Assembly: GCA_004299705.1 (NCBI GenBank)
Contig: SCQS01000055.1
Span: forward strand, 1 to 64,000
Direction of reading: 5' to 3'
DNA: 64,000 bases
Source of the DNA: Rhodanobacteraceae bacterium
GTDB lineage: Bacteria; Pseudomonadota; Gammaproteobacteria; Xanthomonadales; Rhodanobacteraceae
Each line of letters opens with the position of its first letter. Position 1 is the first letter of the stretch. Both the position numbers and the translations under genes were made by a program. The notes below the pieces were generated by a model. It was not told where the DNA came from. It saw nothing but the letters and a program-made list of their open reading frames with translations, and did not search any database. Positions 41,607 to 50,977 of the stretch are shown piece after piece.

Positions 41607-42415
41607 GCGATACCACCGCCCGTCCCTTCGTGGTCGTGCCCTGCCTCAACGAGGCGCTGGCGATCCGTGCGCTGCTGCTGGGCGTGCTGGCGCACTGCCG
41701 CGACGTGATCGTGATCGACGACGGTTCCACGGACGACACCGCGGACATCGTGGCGCAATTGCCGGTCACGCTGATCCGCCATCCGGAGCGGCGCGGCAAG
41801 GGCGAGGCGCTGCGCGCGGGTTTCCGCGAGGCCCTGAAGCGCGGTGCCAGCGGCGTGCTGACGATGGATGGCGATGGCCAGCACGACTCCGCCGACATCC
41901 CACGCATCCTCGCCGCCGCGCAGCAATACCCAGGCGCGCTGATCATCGGCGCGCGCATGCTGGAACGCGGGCGCCAGCCGAACGCGCGTCGCCGCGCCAA
42001 CGATTTCGCCGACTGGGGCATCAGCTGGGGCTGCGGCCAACCGGTCGCGGATACCCAGAGCGGCCAGCGCTGGTATCCGCACGCGGTGGTGGAACTGGTC
42101 GATCTGCCGGCGCAGGATTTCGTGTTCGAAGCCGCGATCCTGATCGCCGCCACGCGCGAACTCGACCTGCCGATCGTGTCGATCCCGATCCTGTGCCGCT
42201 ACGACGACGACGCCCGCCACAGCCACTTCCGCTCGGTGCGCGACACCGTGCGGATCACCTGGTACACGTTCTGGCGCGTGGTGCATTACGGCCACGTGGT
42301 ACGCTGTTACCGCACCTCGCATGGCAGCCCGCCCCAGGTTTACGACCCCGAAGGCCTGCTGGCGACAACGCCGCCAAGCTTGCTGGCGCACGCCGACAAT
42401 CCCCCGACGCGGTGA
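41603..42415 (+). CDS. Family 2 glycosyltransferase
   Basis: A 270-residue GT-A fold protein. Motifs are VVVPCLNEALAIRALL, DDGSTDDTADIV and MDGDGQHD (DxD-type metal site), with a C-terminal hydrophobic, aromatic segment. It resembles the glycosyltransferase half of the bifunctional E. coli ApeJ; the acyltransferase half is separate here (49621-50619). The start is a TTG overlapping the preceding stop (TTGA), inferred from the domain boundary. Confidence 0.82.
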   Translation: MSDTTARPFVVVPCLNEALAIRALLLGVLAHCRDVIVIDDGSTDDTADIVAQLPVTLIRHPERRGKGEALRAGFREALKRGASGVLTMDGDGQHDSADIPRILAAAQQYPGALIIGARMLERGRQPNARRRANDFADWGISWGCGQPVADTQSGQRWYPHAVVELVDLPAQDFVFEAAILIAATRELDLPIVSIPILCRYDDDARHSHFRSVRDTVRITWYTFWRVVHYGHVVRCYRTSHGSPPQVYDPEGLLATTPPSLLAHADNPPTR

Positions 42416-42420
42416 CCGGT

Positions 42421-44010
42421 ATGCACGCCCCGACGCCAGTGGATGTACTGATCGTCGGAGGCGGCCTCGCCGGACTTTGCCTTGCGCTGCAACTGCGCGC
42501 GCGTTGCCCCGATGCCACGATCCGGGTACTGGAGCGGCGCGCCGGTCCTGCGCCGGCGGCGGCCTTCAAGGTCGGCGAGTCCACGGTTGAGATCGGTGCC
42601 CACTATTTCGCCAACACCCTGGGCCTGCGCGCGCATCTCGATAGTGAGCAGATACGCAAATTCGGCTTCCGGTTTTTTTTCAGCGACGGTTGCGCGGGGC
42701 TCGACCGCAGCACCGAACTCGGCATCAGCCACGTGTTCCCGACCCCGACCTGGCAACTCGAGCGCGGCAGCTTCGAGAACTTCCTTGCACGCGAAGCCGA
42801 GCGGCAAGGCATCGAACTCATGCAGGATGTCATGGTGCGCGCGCTCGAACCCGGTGTGCCGCACGCCGTGCACGCTTGCCACGCAGGCACGACGCGAATC
42901 CATCGTGGGCGCTGGCTGGTCGATGCCTCCGGCCGCGCGGGGATGCTGCGCCGGCAATTCGGACTCGAAGAAGACCACGGCCACCACATCGGCGCGGCCT
43001 GGATGCGCATCGATGCGCGACTCGAACTCGACCATTGGTGCGACAACCCCGCATGGCGCGGACTGTGCCAGCCGCAGGAGCGCTGGCGTTCGACCAACCA
43101 CCTGTGCGGGCCGGGCTACTGGGTATGGTTGATTCCGCTGGCATCGGGCGCGCACTCGATCGGCATCGTGGCCGATGCGGCCATGCATCCGGTGGACGGC
43201 TTCAACAGCTTCGAACGCGCACTGGCGTGGCTGAGCCGGCACCAGCCGGCGTTGGCGTGCGAACTCGGCAAACAGCGCGGTGCCCTGCTCGACTTCGGCT
43301 TCCTGCGCAAGGTTTCCCACGGCTGCCGGCAGGTATTCAGCGCCGAACGCTGGGCGCTGACCGGCGAAGCGGGCATGTTCCTCGATCCGTTCTACTCGCC
43401 CGGCGCGGACTTCATCGCGATCGGCAATGCTTACATCACCGAACTCGTCGCACGCGACCTTGGCGGCCACATGGACGCGCGCGCCGCCCGCCACTTCCAG
43501 CAACTGTTCCTGTCGTTCTACCGCAACACCCTCAGCGTGTACCGCGGGCAATACGCATTGTTCGGCGACGCGCGGGTGATGACGGCGAAGGTGTTGTGGG
43601 ATTACGCGTACTACTGGGGCGTGCTGTGCCCGCTCGCGATCGGCGACAGGCTCACCGACCTCGCGCTGTTCGCCGACCTCGCCGCCCGGCTCGCCGCCGC
43701 GGAAAGGCTGAACGTTCGCATGCAGGACCTGTTCCGCGCGTGGCACGCGCGCGGCGAGACGCGCGCGATGCCGGGCTGGCTCGATCAGCAGGAGCTCGAC
43801 TGGTTCGCGCGTCTGAACGCACGCCTGCACGATCGCCTGGATGACAGGGCCGTGCGCGCACGGCTGTACGAAAACATCGAACTGCTGCACGCGCTGGCCG
43901 GTGCGCTGGCCGAGGATGCGGCGCGCGACGCACCGGAAATTGCGATCGGGTCGTTTCGCGCCATCGCAGGACAACGCGCGCGACCCGCCCTTTTCCGCAC
44001 GGCGGCATGA
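42421..44010 (+). CDS. Halogenase-like FAD-dependent oxidoreductase
   Basis: A 529-residue flavoprotein. FAD binding: VDVLIVGGGLAGLCLALQL at the N-terminus. It has AAFKVGESTVE and YWVWLIPLA, the latter matching the WxWxIP motif of flavin-dependent halogenases. In a brominated-polyene type locus a halogenase is reasonable, but many family members are dehydrogenases. A GTG at 42412 overlapping the previous stop is an alternative start. Confidence 0.78.
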   Translation: MHAPTPVDVLIVGGGLAGLCLALQLRARCPDATIRVLERRAGPAPAAAFKVGESTVEIGAHYFANTLGLRAHLDSEQIRKFGFRFFFSDGCAGLDRSTELGISHVFPTPTWQLERGSFENFLAREAERQGIELMQDVMVRALEPGVPHAVHACHAGTTRIHRGRWLVDASGRAGMLRRQFGLEEDHGHHIGAAWMRIDARLELDHWCDNPAWRGLCQPQERWRSTNHLCGPGYWVWLIPLASGAHSIGIVADAAMHPVDGFNSFERALAWLSRHQPALACELGKQRGALLDFGFLRKVSHGCRQVFSAERWALTGEAGMFLDPFYSPGADFIAIGNAYITELVARDLGGHMDARAARHFQQLFLSFYRNTLSVYRGQYALFGDARVMTAKVLWDYAYYWGVLCPLAIGDRLTDLALFADLAARLAAAERLNVRMQDLFRAWHARGETRAMPGWLDQQELDWFARLNARLHDRLDDRAVRARLYENIELLHALAGALAEDAARDAPEIAIGSFRAIAGQRARPALFRTAA

Positions 44011-44090
44011 GCCTGGGCACGCCTTCAGAGGGCAGCTCGCGCGCAACCGTGGCGACCAGGCTGCGCGCTGCGGATTACTTCAAACGACAA

Positions 44091-45035
44091 TCAATGCGCC
44101 AATTCGAGCTTGCTCGAAAGTACCCAGCCGACGTTTCCAAGCTCGTCCGTGACCTTCCACCAGATCCCCACCTTGTCGCCGGTGGGATACAGCATCATGC
44201 CGGGCTTGAGGCTGCGCACGACCGATGAATGCAGGTTCGCATCCGAGTAAAGCTTGGTGCCTTCGGTCAACCGCACCGCCTGCTGCACGTTGTCCGCCTT
44301 CGCGTTGGGCGCGTTTCTCTGCAGCTCCGCCACCATCTTGGTGTACGCATCCAGGTACGCCATCGCAATCACCTGGCCGATCTCGGTGTTGGCGTAGCCG
44401 CTGGCGCCGCCCGCCGCAAAGCCACCCCAGAACCCCGCGCCACCGCCGCCAGCCCAGCCCAGGTCGGTCTTGTCGGCGTGTCCCTGTTCGAGCGCGACCT
44501 GCTCGGTTGAACGCACGTCGGTGAGGGTCAGCACCACGTCGGCGGTCTTTTTGGAAAGGCTGACCCCGCCGAGTACCGCGCCCGCGCCATGCCCGATCAA
44601 TCCGCCGAGGATGCCGCCGATGTTGGTGCGCTGGGCATTGCCGTTGCTGTTGGCGATGTCGGGCACCAGCACGTAATCAGCCGCCTTCATCTGGCCCTTG
44701 CCGATGTTCGAGCCCACGCGCATCTCGCCTTCGCCGGCCAATGCACGTTCCTGCTCCGCGGCCTGCAAGCCCTTGCCGCGATCGACGAGCGTGAAACACC
44801 CCGACTGCGACACGTACACCTTGATCAGCGCGGCCGGCGACTCGAGATTCATCGACGTCCACCACGGGTTGCCGTTCTGCGGTTCCTGCACCGCCAGCGT
44901 ACCGATCCTGCTGCTGCAGTGCGGCACCTGTGGTTGCGTGTTCGAGCCCGCGCAAGCCGACGACACTGAAAAAATGCCCCCGCCGAGCACCAGCAAACCG
45001 ATCCAGAGCTTGACCTCGAAAACGTTGACGTTCAT
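44091..45035 (-). CDS. CsgG-like lipoprotein with C-terminal SH3-like domain
   Basis: A 314-residue exported protein. The N-terminus has a hydrophobic helix ending SSAC, a possible but imperfect lipobox. The middle resembles CsgG/HfaB-type curli or holdfast assembly proteins (ALIKVYVSQSGCFTLVDRGKGL, ADYVLVPDI, VSLSKKTADVVLTLTDV). The end (TEGTKLYSDANLHSSVVRSLKPG...) is a bacterial SH3-like domain. GGGAGGG precedes the ATG. A perfect CRP-type site lies about 97 bp upstream. It interrupts the polyene locus. Confidence 0.78.
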   Translation of the reverse strand: MNVNVFEVKLWIGLLVLGGGIFSVSSACAGSNTQPQVPHCSSRIGTLAVQEPQNGNPWWTSMNLESPAALIKVYVSQSGCFTLVDRGKGLQAAEQERALAGEGEMRVGSNIGKGQMKAADYVLVPDIANSNGNAQRTNIGGILGGLIGHGAGAVLGGVSLSKKTADVVLTLTDVRSTEQVALEQGHADKTDLGWAGGGGAGFWGGFAAGGASGYANTEIGQVIAMAYLDAYTKMVAELQRNAPNAKADNVQQAVRLTEGTKLYSDANLHSSVVRSLKPGMMLYPTGDKVGIWWKVTDELGNVGWVLSSKLELAH

Positions 45036-45131
45036 GCACAACCCTCCCTCTTGGCCCGCGAAAGAGACGTCATGGATCGATGACAAGAACTGCCACCGTG
45101 TCGCTTGGGTGCGCCGCGACCGGCTGGATTA

Positions 45132-45147
45132 TGTGATACATATCACA
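45132..45147. promoter_or_regulatory. CRP/Clp-type site TGTGA-N6-TCACA
   Basis: TGTGATACATATCACA has two perfect half-sites with a 6-base spacer, and the spacer is itself near-palindromic. It lies 97 bp upstream of the CsgG-like start codon on the minus strand, and beyond the 3' end of the fabG-like gene. In Xanthomonadales the likely binder is Clp, whose DNA binding is controlled by c-di-GMP. Confidence 0.75.
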
Positions 45148-45217
45148 GTATTGCAGGACATATACGCCTGTTGCGTTCAGGTGTCAATCAGGATTTCTGC
45201 GCGCGTCGGGAACGTCG

Positions 45218-45949
45218 TCAGGCCATGCCGCCGTTGACGCCGATGACCTGGCCATTGACGTAACCCGCCGCCTCCGAGCACAGGAACGCCACCACGCCCG
45301 CGACTTCATCCGGTGTGCCGGTGCGCGCGGCGGGGATCATCGCCTTGACCTGTTCCGGCGCAAACAGGGTTTCCGTCAAGCGACCTTCGATGATGCCCGG
45401 CGCAACCACGTTGACGGTGACGTTGCGCGAAGCCATCTCGCGCGCCAGTGATTTCGCGGCTCCGTGCAGCGCGGACTTGGCCGCGGCGTAATTGACCTGC
45501 CCGCGATTGCCCAGCGTCGCCGCCACCGACGACACCGCGACGATGCGGCCAAAGCGCGCGCGCGCCATCGGCAGCAGCAGCGGCTGCGTCGCGTGGAAGA
45601 ACCCGTTGAGCGACACGTCGATCACGCTCCGCCATTGCGCTTCGGCCATCCCGGCCAACGGCGCGTCGTCGTGGATGCCGGCATTGTGGACCAGCGCGTG
45701 GATCGGCCCGGATTCCAGCAATTTATTGATCACTGCGTGCGTAGCGGCCGCATCGGTGATGTCGAACGCCACGACTTCGGCTGCGCCACCGTCAGCGTCG
45801 ATCCGTGCAGCGACCTTCTCCGCGCGCTCGCGGTTCGCATTCGCATGCACGATCACGCGCCAGCCATCGCGCGCCAGCGCCACGCAGATCGCGGCGCCGA
45901 TGTCGCCGCTGCCGCCGGTTACCAAAACACGTTTCGTATTTTCCGTCAC
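45218..45949 (-). CDS. 3-oxoacyl-ACP reductase (FabG/ApeQ-like)
   Basis: A 243-residue short-chain dehydrogenase. NADPH motif VTGGSGDIGAAI, catalytic Ser/Tyr/Lys in AVSSVAATLGNRGQVNYAAAKSAL, and the FabG-type end YVNGQVIGVNGG. It would reduce the beta-keto group after each condensation. GTG start. It is the last gene of the minus-strand polyene unit; about 45 bp separate it from the dehydratase. Confidence 0.9.
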   Translation of the reverse strand: MTENTKRVLVTGGSGDIGAAICVALARDGWRVIVHANANRERAEKVAARIDADGGAAEVVAFDITDAAATHAVINKLLESGPIHALVHNAGIHDDAPLAGMAEAQWRSVIDVSLNGFFHATQPLLLPMARARFGRIVAVSSVAATLGNRGQVNYAAAKSALHGAAKSLAREMASRNVTVNVVAPGIIEGRLTETLFAPEQVKAMIPAARTGTPDEVAGVVAFLCSEAAGYVNGQVIGVNGGMA

Positions 45950-45993
45950 GCCTGATCCTCACCGTCATCCCGACGCCAGCCGCAATCCGAACC

Positions 45994-46419
45994 TCACCGC
46001 AGCATCACCGCCGCGCGTCCTGTCGCCAGGATGCTGCCACGATGCCCGGCCTGAAAAGCATATTGCAGGCTGTCGGCCATCGCGAGCAAACATTCCACGT
46101 GCACCTGCAACCTGCCGGGCAGATCGTCGATGCGTTCCACCCGCAGCTCGACATCACGCAAGGCCACCAGCAGGCCCGGCCGCGCCCGACCGCCCGCCTC
46201 GCGTTCGCGCAAGGCACCGTGCACCGCCATCGCCTGCGCCGCGTACTCGCACAGGTTCACGGCATGCAACATGCCGTCCGCGCGCAACGGATTGTCCGCG
46301 CGCTGGTGCGAAGCGCTGCGTGCGTGCAAACGCGCCGCATCCCACTCCACCACCTCGTCCAGCAGGCACATCGCACCTGTATGGGGAATCAAATGCGCCC
46401 AATCGGACTTCGGGAGCAT
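45994..46419 (-). CDS. ApeP-like hotdog dehydratase
   Basis: A 141-residue hotdog-fold protein: LIPHTGAMCLLDEVVEWD at the N-terminus is the FabZ/ApeP-type substrate entrance, with the His as likely catalytic residue. NLCEYAAQAMAVHGAL is the central helix. It is expected to dehydrate 3-hydroxyacyl-ACP intermediates together with the ApeI-like partner. Starts 4 bp after the exporter stop. Confidence 0.82.
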   Translation of the reverse strand: MLPKSDWAHLIPHTGAMCLLDEVVEWDAARLHARSASHQRADNPLRADGMLHAVNLCEYAAQAMAVHGALREREAGGRARPGLLVALRDVELRVERIDDLPGRLQVHVECLLAMADSLQYAFQAGHRGSILATGRAAVMLR

Positions 46420-46423
46420 GGAG

Positions 46424-48751
46424 TCACGCCTCCCTGCGCAGATGCCCGGCCGGCGCCATCAGCACCGACAGGCTGAAGTGGAAGGCCACGCCCAACGCAA
46501 CGGTCAGGCCAATCGCGCGCAACACCGGCACGCTCGACAGCGCCAACACGCCGAACACCAGCAGCGCCGAGGCCACGCACACAAGGGTCGCGTGCAGGGT
46601 GCGCAGATCCTCGAGTTCATCGCCGGTGCGGCGTTCAAAGAACAGCGCGTAGTGCAGGCCCAGCCCCGCCGCCAGCGTCAACGACACCAGATGGAACAGC
46701 GACAACGGAATCCCGGCCGCGCGCAGCACCACCAGCACCAGCAACGTTGCGAGCGCCATCGGCCCCAACACGTGCAAGGCGCGACGCGGGCTGCGCAGCG
46801 CCAGCGTCACCGCGACGCACAGCAATAGCGCGGCGATGCCCAGCGCGACCAGGATGCGATGGCGATAGGCGATGATCAGCGATTCGGTGGAGGCTTTGAG
46901 ATCCAGCAAGTGCACAGTGCCATGGGTGTCTTTCGCCAGCACCGCGAACGCAGCCGGATCGTTGACGCCACTGAGCGTGCCCAGACCAACCCATCCATCA
47001 CCCTGTTGCACCAGCATCGATTCCAGCCGCGCACCCAGCGGCGTCGCCTCGAACCGCGCGGGCGTCAGCGGCGCGAGCTTGCGCGCGGCTTCGACATCGG
47101 CCACGAACGGGGCGAACACGCCCGCGCGGAACGGCAACCCCTGCATGGCCTGGTGCAGCGCGGATTCCAGGGTCGCTGCATCCGGCAACCGCGCCTGCCG
47201 CGCTTTCTGCGTAGCGATGCTGGGCAGATAGCGCGACGGCAATTCGAAGCCGTCCAGCGCATGCCGCGCCACCAGCGCGCGCATCGCGGGCGCCACGCGT
47301 CCCGACAAGGCCAGCACGCCCTGCGCCGATGGTGCCCGCAATACCAGCAGGTAACGCACATCGGGCGCACCCAGCGCGGCGCGCAGGCGCGCATCGCGTT
47401 GCAGCTCGGCTTTGGGGATCGGCGTCAACGCGGACAGGTCGTTTTGCCAGAACTTGCCCGGCGCGAACACCACGACGCAAACACCGACGACCGCCACCAG
47501 CCACGGCATCCAACGCGGGCGCGGCAGGCGCGCGAGGAAATGCCATGCCCGCGCGAGCCCCGGCGTCTTCGCCATGTCGTGCTGCGCGGGTGGCACGACC
47601 AGAGGCAGCAGCCAGCGCGTGCAGACACCCGCCGTGATCAACCCACCGATCGTGAACACCGCGAGCTGTTGCAACCCGGCGACGCCCGATGCGAAGAACG
47701 CAAGGTAGGCGATGCACACTGACACGATCGCGGTCGCCAGCAATGGCCAGAGTTCGCGCACGCATTGCGCGGTGTCGACACCCACGCGGCGGTGGCTGAA
47801 TACGCGCAAGGGGTATTCCTGCGCGACACCGAGCAGGGTGAAGCCGAACGCAACGGTGATGCCGTGCGCGTGACCGAAGATCAGCGCCAGCAATGCAAAG
47901 CCGACCACCGCGCCCGACAGCAGCGGCAATGCCGTCACCAGCACCGGTACCGCGCTGCGATAAGCCAGCAGCAGCATGATCACGAAGCCGATTGTCGCGA
48001 TCGTGCTGAAGCGCTCGGCCTCGGCGCGGGTGTGGCGGCTGGCCTGCACGCCGAACCAGCCGGGGCCGCTGATCACGAGTTTTGCGTGTCGCGCGCCGGG
48101 CAGCGCCGCAAAATGTCCCTGCAACGATTCGATCGCCCTGGCCTGCACGCCCGGATCGAAACCCGCGGCTTTCGTTTCCGCGACCAGCAAGGCTTCGCCC
48201 CGATGCGAAAACCACACGCCATCCACGAGCTTCGGCTGGTGCGGCGGTGCCCACAACTGCGCGAGTTTCAGGGTTTCCAGCGTGGGGTCGCGGCGCAACC
48301 ATGGCTCCAGCAGCGACGCCGCCGGCGAACTCAAGTCCTCGACCCGCTGTTGCAACTGTGCGCGCAGATACGCCGCATCGAAACGGTGCGTGTCCAGCGT
48401 GGGCGACAACAGGTAGCGGTACGGCAACAACGCCGACGCGATCTGCGCAAGATCGTGGCTGCCATTGGCGACATGCGTGAAAGCGGGATCGTGTGCAAGT
48501 GCAGCGTCGAGTCCGCGCGAAAGATCGGCGAGCTGCGCGTCGGGCGCGCCGGAAATCGCCAGCAGCAACAGGCGCGATCCGGGGCCTTTGCCGATCTCGT
48601 CCAGCAGCAATTTCTGGTCCGCGGTGCGTGCCGGCGGCACGAAATCACGCAGGTCGGAACTGATCTTCAGTTGCCGCGCAACGCCCCAACCCAACGCGGC
48701 GACCAGCACGAGCCAGACGAACCAGATCGCGACGCGCACGCCGTCCCTCAC
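46424..48751 (-). CDS. MMPL/RND-family exporter (ApeM-like)
   Basis: A 775-residue inner-membrane transporter with two repeats of one plus five membrane helices around large periplasmic loops (residues about 40-230 and 420-590). It is expected to move the finished lipid-linked polyene across the inner membrane. Typical segments are ATIGFVIMLLLAYRSAVPVL and LTLAAGLGLHYALFFERR. GTG start. A dispersed repeat separates it from the LolA-like gene upstream. Confidence 0.87.
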   Translation of the reverse strand: MRDGVRVAIWFVWLVLVAALGWGVARQLKISSDLRDFVPPARTADQKLLLDEIGKGPGSRLLLLAISGAPDAQLADLSRGLDAALAHDPAFTHVANGSHDLAQIASALLPYRYLLSPTLDTHRFDAAYLRAQLQQRVEDLSSPAASLLEPWLRRDPTLETLKLAQLWAPPHQPKLVDGVWFSHRGEALLVAETKAAGFDPGVQARAIESLQGHFAALPGARHAKLVISGPGWFGVQASRHTRAEAERFSTIATIGFVIMLLLAYRSAVPVLVTALPLLSGAVVGFALLALIFGHAHGITVAFGFTLLGVAQEYPLRVFSHRRVGVDTAQCVRELWPLLATAIVSVCIAYLAFFASGVAGLQQLAVFTIGGLITAGVCTRWLLPLVVPPAQHDMAKTPGLARAWHFLARLPRPRWMPWLVAVVGVCVVVFAPGKFWQNDLSALTPIPKAELQRDARLRAALGAPDVRYLLVLRAPSAQGVLALSGRVAPAMRALVARHALDGFELPSRYLPSIATQKARQARLPDAATLESALHQAMQGLPFRAGVFAPFVADVEAARKLAPLTPARFEATPLGARLESMLVQQGDGWVGLGTLSGVNDPAAFAVLAKDTHGTVHLLDLKASTESLIIAYRHRILVALGIAALLLCVAVTLALRSPRRALHVLGPMALATLLVLVVLRAAGIPLSLFHLVSLTLAAGLGLHYALFFERRTGDELEDLRTLHATLVCVASALLVFGVLALSSVPVLRAIGLTVALGVAFHFSLSVLMAPAGHLRREA

Positions 48752-48864
48752 CCCGGCCGCCCACTGCAGTCAACCTGGAACAAAGCATCTCTCCCAAAGC
48801 ACTTCCTGATTGGCGCTGTATGTTCGCATGATCTTTCGCGCGCAATGAATGGGAAAACCCAAAA

Positions 48865-48950
48865 ACCTTTTGGACGCGGATTTGCGCGGATGGACACGGA
48901 TCAGATGAAAAATCCGCTTTGATCCGTGTTGATCCGTGTCAAACGCTTTT
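48865..48950. repeat. Dispersed palindrome (GGATGGACACGGAT family), copy 2
   Basis: TTTTGGACGCGGAT at the left mirrors GATCCGTGTCAAA at the right; GGATGGACACGGATC is shared with the copy at 14441. It lies between the LolA-like and MMPL genes of the polyene unit. Confidence 0.65.
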
Positions 48951-48998
48951 CCGATCCACGCCATTTTCTGCGAAGCGCAATGGAACCTTGAGGGATGC

Positions 48999-49637
48999 TC
49001 ACTGGTTCCGGCAACGCGCCGCCAGCGCCGACTCCAACGGCGCAACGCTTTGCAAACCCTGCTTCGCCATCGCGCCGACCAACGTGATGCTGGTATCGCC
49101 GTTGGCGTCGGTCATCGTGAGGCAGCGCGGCGCCTCGGTGCGGCCGTCGATCACGATCGAGGCAAGCTGGCGCTTGAGCTGGTCGGTGCGCGGGACGAGC
49201 GTGATCACCCAATGCGCCTGGCTGCCCTGCGCCGACAACGCGAAGTCGTTTTCCAGCGCCGCCAGGTCGCCGCCCAGCAGGGCGCGGAATCCGGCCAGCA
49301 TGGCTCCGGCCTGCGGTGCGCGCGCCAGCGGCATCCGGTGCACCTCGCCGCTGCCACGCTGCACCGACAACTCGCCATCGCCGAGCTGCGCGGTTTCCTT
49401 GAACGGTTTGTCGATGTCGCGCTGCATGCGATCGCCACCCAGCCAGCGCAACGTTCCCGACACCACCAACGGGCGATCGAGCATGCCGCGATAACTCACC
49501 TGGATGAAGGGCGTGGACACCGGCGGGGCCTTCGCCAGCTTCGCCAGCAGCGATTCGGCCAGCGTGGGCGCGGCGGCCAGCGCGGCGGTCGCCGTCAACG
49601 CCAGACATGCCACCGCGAGCCTACGCAGCGCGCGCAT
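48999..49637 (-). CDS. LolA-like outer-membrane lipoprotein carrier homolog (ApeL-like)
   Basis: A 212-residue periplasmic protein with a signal peptide (TAALA-AA). The body follows the LolA-type open beta-barrel pattern: TPFIQVSYRGMLDRPLVVSGTLRWLGGDRM and a late ITLVPRTDQLKRQLASIVI. Probably ferries the polyene lipid to the outer membrane. It overlaps the acyltransferase stop by 17 bases. The longer upstream frame lies inside the acyltransferase and was rejected. Confidence 0.82.
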   Translation of the reverse strand: MRALRRLAVACLALTATAALAAAPTLAESLLAKLAKAPPVSTPFIQVSYRGMLDRPLVVSGTLRWLGGDRMQRDIDKPFKETAQLGDGELSVQRGSGEVHRMPLARAPQAGAMLAGFRALLGGDLAALENDFALSAQGSQAHWVITLVPRTDQLKRQLASIVIDGRTEAPRCLTMTDANGDTSITLVGAMAKQGLQSVAPLESALAARCRNQ

Positions 49638-50619
49638 GTCCCACCGCCACCTGCGCCACGGGCGGCATCTCGGCCATGGGTTGCGGTTGCCAGAAATCAT
49701 AGAAATTGAACCAGTTGAAGGGGGCGTCGCGCAGGTGGTGTTCCAGCCGCGCGGCGTAGTGGCGGATGTGGGCATCGAGCGCGGCGGCGCGACCCGTGCG
49801 GGGCAGTTGCACCGACTCGGCCAGGGTTTCGAAAACCAGGTCGTAACGGTTGCCGCCGCGATACATGCCGAGGCACAGCACCACCGGCACTTCCAGCAAG
49901 GCGGCGATTTGCCAGGGCGCGGTCGGAAACGGCGCCTTGCTGCCCAGGAACGGCACCTCGCGCATCAGTTCATGCGGTCGGCCGCGGTCGCCCAGCAGCG
50001 TGATCATGGCGCCCTCGCGCGCCGCTTCGGACAAGGCCAGCACGATGTCCATGCCGCCGCGCGCGGTGTCGATCACGCTGTCGGCCAGTTCCGGTGCCAG
50101 CGACTCCAGCAGCGCGGTCAGCGCCGGCGTCTTGCTCTTGTCCATCACCAGCTTGACCTTGCAATCGGGCCGGCGCGTGGCCAGCACCCGCAGCACCTCG
50201 AAACTGCCGACGTGCGCACCCAGCAACAACACGCCCTTGCCGCGGTCGAGCTGGCGGTGCAGTTCATCCACCCCGCGCGTGGTGACGCGGAATCCGTCGA
50301 TGCCGCGCGCCAGCAGAAACACGCGATCCAGGATGGTCGAGGCAAACGCATGGATCAGGCGCATCACCTGCCTAGCACTGCCCGACCTGCCTGAGAGCCG
50401 CCGGAAATAATCGCGCGACGCGCGACGCTCCGGACCACGCCGGAGATAGAAGTACAACGTGATCGGATACAGGAACAACCGCGCGAAACCGCGCCCGAAA
50501 TGCAGCCCGATGAAACGGATCAGCCAGATCGCGAACCAGCCGCCGGCCTCGGGACGTTCCAGCCAGTGTTCGCTTGCCGGTTGTTCGACGGTTCCGTTTG
50601 CAGGATTCTGCGCGCTCAT
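49621..50619 (-). CDS. LpxL/HtrB-like lysophospholipid acyltransferase
   Basis: A 332-residue membrane-associated acyltransferase. An N-terminal hydrophobic anchor precedes LLLGAHVGSFEVLR, which carries the HxxxxE-type active site, then GDRGRPHELMREVPFLG and APWQIAALLEVPVV. It would attach the polyene or a fatty acyl chain to a lipid anchor. It corresponds to the acyltransferase half of ApeJ. ATG chosen at MSAQNPAN. Confidence 0.83.
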   Translation of the reverse strand: MSAQNPANGTVEQPASEHWLERPEAGGWFAIWLIRFIGLHFGRGFARLFLYPITLYFYLRRGPERRASRDYFRRLSGRSGSARQVMRLIHAFASTILDRVFLLARGIDGFRVTTRGVDELHRQLDRGKGVLLLGAHVGSFEVLRVLATRRPDCKVKLVMDKSKTPALTALLESLAPELADSVIDTARGGMDIVLALSEAAREGAMITLLGDRGRPHELMREVPFLGSKAPFPTAPWQIAALLEVPVVLCLGMYRGGNRYDLVFETLAESVQLPRTGRAAALDAHIRHYAARLEHHLRDAPFNWFNFYDFWQPQPMAEMPPVAQVAVGHARAA

Positions 50620-50677
50620 CGAGCGTACCTTCGCTTGGTCATGCTTCCCTTCCCCTGTGGTTGTGATTGAAAACGGC

Positions 50678-50977
50678 TCACGTGCGTGCTGCCCCCAACG
50701 TTCCGCGTGCAAGCAGCGCGCCATCCGCGCGTCTCACCTCGAAGCGCACGCGCGCGTCTTCGTCATGCAGCGCAATCACGGCATCCTCGCCCGGCCGCAA
50801 AGGCTGCAGGAACTTTGCGTCGAGCCTGCCAACCGCGACGCCACGCCAGGCTTTCCACGCCGCGGCGACGCGTTCCAGCAACACCACGCCCGGCACCAGC
50901 GGATCGCCCGGGAAATGCCCCGGCAACGCGGGGTGATCCGGCGCGACGCGCAGCCGAACCGCATGGGTTGCGCTCAT
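50678..50977 (-). CDS. ApeI-like hotdog dehydratase/thioesterase
   Basis: A 99-residue hotdog protein. HPALPGHFPGDPLVPGVVLLERV contains the GHFPxxPxxPGV motif of FabA/FabZ-type dehydratases. It overlaps the stop of the upstream membrane gene by 4 bases (ATGA), and the acyltransferase follows 58 bp later. Confidence 0.82.
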   Translation of the reverse strand: MSATHAVRLRVAPDHPALPGHFPGDPLVPGVVLLERVAAAWKAWRGVAVGRLDAKFLQPLRPGEDAVIALHDEDARVRFEVRRADGALLARGTLGAART

